Assembly: GCA_903828025.1 (NCBI GenBank)
Contig: CAIKKO010000289.1
Coordinates: forward strand, 1 to 7,821
Length of the DNA: 7,821 nucleotides
DNA from: an uncultured Sphingomonadales bacterium
Lineage (GTDB): Bacteria; Pseudomonadota; Alphaproteobacteria; Sphingomonadales; Sphingomonadaceae
Reading direction: 5' to 3'
Part shown: piece after piece, positions 4,378-7,821 of the stretch
Layout of the letters: the number at the start of each line of letters is the position of its first letter
How positions within the stretch are numbered: the first letter of the stretch is position 1
The notes under the pieces: model-generated
Told to the model about the DNA's origin: nothing
Databases searched by the model: none
Seen by the model: the letters and a program-made list of their open reading frames with translations, nothing else
Made by a program: the position numbers and the translations under genes

Positions 4378-5586
4378 CTACAGCCCCGCCGCCTTCAGCG
4401 CCTGATCGAGATCCTCGATCACGTCGTCGGGGTCTTCCAGCCCGACGTTGAGCCGGAGCATGCCCTCGGTCACGCCCATGTCCGCGCGGGTTTCGGGGCC
4501 AACGCCGTGGTGAGTGGTCGAGGCGGGGTGGCACATCAGCGAGCGCGAATCGCCGATGTTGTTCGAGATATCGACCAGCTTCAGCGCATCGAGCAGCGCA
4601 TGGGCCTGTGTCCGTCCGCCCGGCACCTCAAGGCTGAAGATCGAACCGCCCGCCTTCATCTGCTTGACCGCCAGCGCATATTGCGGGTGGCTGGGCAGCC
4701 AAGGATAGAGCAGGCGCGCCACGCGCGGCTCGACAAAGCTCGCGACTTTCAGCGCGTTCTCGCTCTGGCGGTGAATGCGCAAGTCCAGCGTTTCGAGGCC
4801 CTTGAGCACGACCCACGCATTGAACGGCGCGATATTGGGCCCGGTGTTGCGCTGGAACGGGAGCAACTTGTCGTTGATGAACTGGGCCGAGCCGCAGACC
4901 GCCCCGGCCAGCACGCGGCCCTGTCCGTCCATCATCTTGGTGGCCGAATAAGCCACAACATCTGCGCCGAAATCGAGCGGGCGCTGCAGCGCGCTGGTGG
5001 CGAAGGCGTTGTCGACCACGGTGGTGATGCCGTGCGCGCGCGCCAGCGTGCAGACGAATTCGAGATCGACCACGTCCATCGTCGGGTTGGCCGGGCTTTC
5101 GAAGAAGAACACTTTGGTGTTCGGCCGGATCGCAGCTTCCCACGCGGCGTTTTCCGAAGCGTCGATCGTGGTGCCAGTGATGCCGAAGCGCGGCAGCAGG
5201 TTGTCGATCAGCCAGCGGCACGATCCGAACGCGGCCTTGGCAGCCACGACATGGTCTCCGGCGGAAAGCTGGCAGAGCAGCGCGGTGGTCATGGCCGCCA
5301 TGCCGCTGGCCTGCGCGCGGCAGGCTTCCGCGCCTTCGAGGAGGGCGATGCGGTCTTCCAGCATCTGCACCGTGGGGTTCTGCAGGCGCGAATAGGTCAT
5401 GCCCTCCGCCTCGCCCGCAAAGCGCGCGGCGACGGTGGCGGCGTCGTCGTAGCTGTAGCCCGAGGTGAGGAACAGCGCCTCTGAGGTTTCGCCCATTTCC
5501 GAGCGCCAGGTGCCGCCCCGCACGGCCTGCGTTGCGGGGCGCCATGTGGCGGTGATCGAGCGGTCCTGTCCGGTGGTGCGTTTCAT
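4378..5586 (-). CDS. metZ: O-succinylhomoserine sulfhydrylase
   Basis: This is a cytoplasmic PLP enzyme of the Cys/Met metabolism family (fold type I), 402 residues, full length. It would make homocysteine directly from O-succinylhomoserine and sulfide in methionine synthesis. Visible marks: YSRLQNPT (65-72; Tyr and Arg reach the neighbour subunit's PLP phosphate), SGMAAMTTAL (94-103), FFFESPANPTMDVVD (160-174), VVDNAFATS with PLP-ring Asp192 (190-198), the PLP lysine K217 in YSATKMMDGQGRVLAGAV, SLMCHPASTTH (349-359), and LRLNVGLEDPDD with carboxylate-binding R378 (377-388). DGQGR after the lysine is typical of the MetZ branch rather than MetB or MetY, but related gamma-synthases are hard to separate by eye. 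The ATG at 5584-5586 has AAGG 9 bases upstream. The gene is divergent from the GT39-like gene, with 71 bases between starts. Confidence 0.9.
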   Translation of the reverse strand: MKRTTGQDRSITATWRPATQAVRGGTWRSEMGETSEALFLTSGYSYDDAATVAARFAGEAEGMTYSRLQNPTVQMLEDRIALLEGAEACRAQASGMAAMTTALLCQLSAGDHVVAAKAAFGSCRWLIDNLLPRFGITGTTIDASENAAWEAAIRPNTKVFFFESPANPTMDVVDLEFVCTLARAHGITTVVDNAFATSALQRPLDFGADVVAYSATKMMDGQGRVLAGAVCGSAQFINDKLLPFQRNTGPNIAPFNAWVVLKGLETLDLRIHRQSENALKVASFVEPRVARLLYPWLPSHPQYALAVKQMKAGGSIFSLEVPGGRTQAHALLDALKLVDISNNIGDSRSLMCHPASTTHHGVGPETRADMGVTEGMLRLNVGLEDPDDVIEDLDQALKAAGL

Positions 5587-5637
5587 GGGCCAAGGCCTTA
5601 GAATCGCGAGGGGCCCGGTGCAAGCCGCGCCATTGCC

Positions 5638-5651
5638 CTTGCGGGCGCAAG
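5638..5651. repeat. 6-2-6 inverted repeat before the GT39-like gene
   Basis: CTTGCG-GG-CGCAAG is a perfect dyad ending 6 bases before the ATG at 5658. It lies in the 71-base gap between divergent metZ and the glycosyltransferase gene. It could be an operator or an RNA fold at the ribosome site, which otherwise lacks a clear Shine-Dalgarno. In such GC-rich DNA it may also be chance. Confidence 0.2.
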
Positions 5652-5657
5652 TGGCGT

Positions 5658-6992
5658 ATGGGCGCGCGGCTTATGACGTTGATTTCCCGCATCACCGCCC
5701 CGTTTACCGCGCCCTCGGCCCAGAACCGCGATCCGCAGCTGTGGGTTGTTGCGATCACGCTCGGCTTTCTGGCGCTGGTGCTGCACCGGCTGGCGATCCC
5801 ATCGAAGATGATGTTCGACGAGATCCACTATCTGCCCGCCGCGCGCCGACTGATCGAGCTGACCAGTCGGCTCAATCCCGAACACCCGCTGCTGGCCAAG
5901 GAATTCATTGCGCTGAGCATGCGGCTGGTGGGGGATACGCCGTTTGGCTGGCGGCTGCCGAGCGCGCTGCTGGGCACCATCGGGCTGTACGCCGCGATGC
6001 GCGCGATGTGGTGGGCCAGCCTTTCGCGCCCGGCGACGCTGCTGTTCGGGCTGTTGTTCGCAACCGATTTCATCTGGTTCGTGCTCAGCCGCATCGCGAT
6101 GCTCGATATGGCGATGGCGAGCATGATGGCGCTGGCGTTCTGGCAAGGCACGCTGGCGTGGCGCAAAGGGGCACGGCTTCATCTGGCGCTGTGCGGGGTG
6201 TTCCTCGGGCTGTCGCTCGGGGCGAAGTGGAACGGCGCGCCGCTGCTGGTGCTGCCGGGGCTGCTGTTTGCGTGGGACCGCTGGCATGCGTTGGCGGGGC
6301 GTCGCGGCCGGTGGGGCTGGGCGTTCCTGACGACGCGCGCTGCCGGGCCGATCCCTGGCGTTTCCTTGCTGGAGGCGGCTGTCTGGCTCGGGCTCGTGCC
6401 GTTGCTGGCCTATTTCGCGACGTTCGCGCCCGCGTTTTTCTACAAGGTGCAGCCGCTCACACTCTCCGGGCTGATCCCGTGGCAGGGCTATATGCTCAAG
6501 CTGCAGGACAGCGTGGTGAAGCCGCACTTGTACCAGAGCCGCTGGTGGCAGTGGATCTTCAACATCCGCCCGATCTGGTTTTTCTACGAGAAGTGGGACG
6601 GCGCGCAGCGCGGGGTGCTGATGCTGGGCAATCCGGTGACGATGCTCGCCGGGTTGCCCGCGCTGCTGCTGTGCGCCTGGGCCGGAATCAGGCGGCGCGA
6701 CCGGCTGCGCGGGGCGGTGGTGGTGCTCTATGTCATGGCGCTGGTGTTCTGGGCGCTTAATGGCAAGCCGGTGCAGTTTTACTACCACTACGCGCTGGCG
6801 AGCGTGTTCCTGATGGCCGCGCTGGCGCTGGTGCTGGCCGGGTGGTGGGAGCAGCGGCGGCGCTGGCCGGCCGCGCTGGTGGTGGTGCTTTCGGCCGTGC
6901 TGTTCATCGGGTTCTACCCGATCCTCTCCGCCGGGGCGCTGCCGGGGAAGAATTCCTATCGGGATTACACCTGGCTTAGGAGCTGGCGGTGA
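5658..6992 (+). CDS. GT39-type (dolichyl-phosphate-mannose protein mannosyltransferase-like) membrane glycosyltransferase
   Basis: The 444-residue polytopic membrane protein has about ten hydrophobic segments, from 29-46 to 402-423. The first external loop has the catalytic-type acidic pair in MMFDEIHYLPAARRL (51-65), followed by NPEHPLLAKEFIA (73-85) and GWRLPSALLGT (97-107). Next come LSRIAMLDM (143-151) and GLSLGAKWNG (184-193), all typical of PMT enzymes. The C-terminal part with IFNIRPIWFFYEKW (300-313) and LGNPVTML (323-330) fits the PMT four-TM region. The family moves mannose or another hexose from a polyprenyl-phosphate donor to a protein or envelope acceptor on the outer face of the inner membrane. 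Neither ATG at 5658 nor 5673 has a good ribosome site; I keep the first. It converges with the GT2-GtrA gene, which could supply its donor. Sugar and acceptor are unknown. Confidence 0.88.
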   Translation: MGARLMTLISRITAPFTAPSAQNRDPQLWVVAITLGFLALVLHRLAIPSKMMFDEIHYLPAARRLIELTSRLNPEHPLLAKEFIALSMRLVGDTPFGWRLPSALLGTIGLYAAMRAMWWASLSRPATLLFGLLFATDFIWFVLSRIAMLDMAMASMMALAFWQGTLAWRKGARLHLALCGVFLGLSLGAKWNGAPLLVLPGLLFAWDRWHALAGRRGRWGWAFLTTRAAGPIPGVSLLEAAVWLGLVPLLAYFATFAPAFFYKVQPLTLSGLIPWQGYMLKLQDSVVKPHLYQSRWWQWIFNIRPIWFFYEKWDGAQRGVLMLGNPVTMLAGLPALLLCAWAGIRRRDRLRGAVVVLYVMALVFWALNGKPVQFYYHYALASVFLMAALALVLAGWWEQRRRWPAALVVVLSAVLFIGFYPILSAGALPGKNSYRDYTWLRSWR

Positions 6993-7005
6993 CGGCGTAA
7001 CGTCT

Positions 7006-7821
7006 TCAGTACTTGCCCCAGACGAACTTGCTCGAAAGCGCGAAGTTCCACACCGAACCCACGACAATTCCGACAATCGCCGCAGGATAGGCATGGAAGC
7101 CCATGCGCATCAGCGCCGCGCCCGCGCCGACATTGGCGAGCAGGCCGACCGAGCAGGTCATCGCGAACTTGGCCCAGCCGCGCAGCAGCGGCACGAACCC
7201 GCGCAGGCGCTTGTCGGCATAGGTCAGTTCGTTGTTGAGCATGAAGTTGAAGCTCATCGCGACCATGGCGGCTGAGGTCTGGGCGATGACAAATTCGGTC
7301 TGCGCCGACCAGTTGCTGTAGAGCACTTCCTGCCCCAGCGCCGAAAGCACCGAGGCCAGCACCGCCATGTGGACGACCACACCCAGAGCACCGATCGTGC
7401 CGAACAGGGCAAAGCGCGTCGGGATGATTCGGCCAAGCCACTTGTCGTAGAGCCCGATCAGGAATTCGAACACCACGGTGCGGTCAAGCTTCGATTCGCC
7501 TTCGGCGCGCGCCGCGAAGTTCAGCGGGAATTCCTTGACCCGCAGCGGCGCATCGACCGTGGCGAGGATATCGAGCAGGATCTTGAAGCCCACGCCTGAA
7601 AGCCGGTGCGCATCGGCGCGCAAGGTTTCGGCGCGGAGCATGAAGTAGCCGCTCATCGGATCGGAGAGCTGCACCCCGGTAACTTTGCGCGCGATGCGGT
7701 TGGCGAGGCCAGAGGCCTTGACCCGGTCGGGCCGCCCCCAGGCTTCGGTGCTCGCGCCCTCGGCAAAGCGCGAGGCATAGGCGACATCGTATTCGCCGCT
7801 GATAATCGCCTCGTACATGCC
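7006..7821 (-). CDS. Polyprenyl-phosphate sugar synthase (GT2) fused to a GtrA domain (5' part outside window)
   Basis: The frame is open from the window edge to the TGA at 7006-7008: 271 residues, with the N-terminal nucleotide-sugar-binding half missing. Residues 1-112 are the end of a GT-A glycosyltransferase like DPM1: YDVAYASRF (11-19), LSDPMSGYFMLR (52-63), GFKILLDIL (78-86), EFPLNFAARAEGESKL (97-112). Residues 135-271 are a GtrA domain with four hydrophobic segments and the FNFMLNNELTY (191-201) and WNFALSSKFVW (258-268) motifs. DPM1-GtrA fusions load a sugar from a nucleotide donor onto polyprenyl phosphate, while GtrA is thought to help flip or place the lipid-sugar. An internal ATG at 7816-7818 is not the start, because the GT2 domain is cut there. 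Its stop is 13 bases from that of the convergent GT39-like gene. The sugar is unknown. Confidence 0.9.
   Translation of the reverse strand, partial: GMYEAIISGEYDVAYASRFAEGASTEAWGRPDRVKASGLANRIARKVTGVQLSDPMSGYFMLRAETLRADAHRLSGVGFKILLDILATVDAPLRVKEFPLNFAARAEGESKLDRTVVFEFLIGLYDKWLGRIIPTRFALFGTIGALGVVVHMAVLASVLSALGQEVLYSNWSAQTEFVIAQTSAAMVAMSFNFMLNNELTYADKRLRGFVPLLRGWAKFAMTCSVGLLANVGAGAALMRMGFHAYPAAIVGIVVGSVWNFALSSKFVWGKY

Noticed and set aside
4507..5484. 325-codon plus-strand frame opposite metZ
   Set aside because: Charged, motif-free shadow; MetZ on the other strand is complete with all PLP-binding residues.
5465..6760. 431-codon plus-strand frame overlapping metZ and the GT39-like gene
   Set aside because: Ala/Arg/Gly-rich shadow in another frame without hydrophobic segments, while the overlapping frame has full family motifs.
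6993..7005. GACG/CGTC mini-hairpin between the convergent GT39-like and GT2-GtrA genes
   Set aside because: A stem of four pairs with no T-run is expected by chance in a GC-rich gap this short.
5598..7094. Very long minus-strand open frame (498 codons) opposite the GT39-like gene
   Set aside because: Its translation is dominated by Arg, Pro, His and Gln with no recognisable domain, as expected of an antisense shadow in GC-rich DNA; the plus strand encodes a clear membrane enzyme.
1..7821. Mobile element, prophage, CRISPR array or defence system
   Set aside because: No transposase, integrase, terminal repeats, direct repeat-spacer pattern or defence-type domain was seen; all protein genes are housekeeping or envelope-type.

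Overview
The window is GC-rich (G/C-dominated third codon positions, long antisense shadow ORFs). It looks like ordinary chromosome of an alphaproteobacterium, most likely a sphingomonad (Erythrobacteraceae or Sphingomonadaceae type). That placement is inferred from protein flavour: a UbiK-type protein with its usual N-terminus, a MetZ with a GQGR motif after the PLP lysine, TspO, and a short secreted protein of a kind familiar from sphingomonads. I see no insertion sequence, phage gene, tRNA, rRNA gene or CRISPR array.

Layout. 1-403 (minus): N-terminal part of a short-chain dehydrogenase of the (3R)-hydroxyacyl-CoA dehydrogenase type. 489-1595 (minus): branched-chain amino acid aminotransferase IlvE. 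1596-2052: a 457-base stretch without a conventional gene, and the most interesting part of the window. It holds a 16-bp GC hairpin, an 8-bp inverted repeat, 15 bases identical to the 3' tail of 16S rRNA, and a hairpin followed by eight T. These can be read as a minus-strand 18-codon ORF with a maximal Shine-Dalgarno, as a plus-strand small RNA of about 200 nt carrying an anti-Shine-Dalgarno sequence, or as both. 2053-2610 (minus): small secreted protein of unknown function. 2636-3436, 3494-4048 and 4127-4375 (plus): TlyA-family rRNA methyltransferase, TspO/MBR membrane protein and ubiquinone accessory factor UbiK, possibly co-transcribed. 4378-5586 (minus): O-succinylhomoserine sulfhydrylase MetZ, convergent with ubiK. 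5658-6992 (plus): a GT39-type protein mannosyltransferase-like membrane enzyme. 7006-7821 (minus, cut by the window end): a polyprenyl-phosphate-sugar synthase (GT2 part) fused to a GtrA membrane domain.

How the genes fit together. IlvE and MetZ serve amino acid synthesis (Leu/Ile/Val and Met). UbiK serves ubiquinone synthesis. TspO is a tetrapyrrole- and oxygen-linked membrane protein in other alphaproteobacteria. The two glycosyltransferases could be donor maker and donor user: one would load a sugar on polyprenyl phosphate, the other would move it to a protein or envelope acceptor. Apart from that pair and the plus-strand trio, the genes look like unrelated housekeeping neighbours. Two real coding regions run off the window edges (SDR at the left, GT2-GtrA at the right) and are partial.
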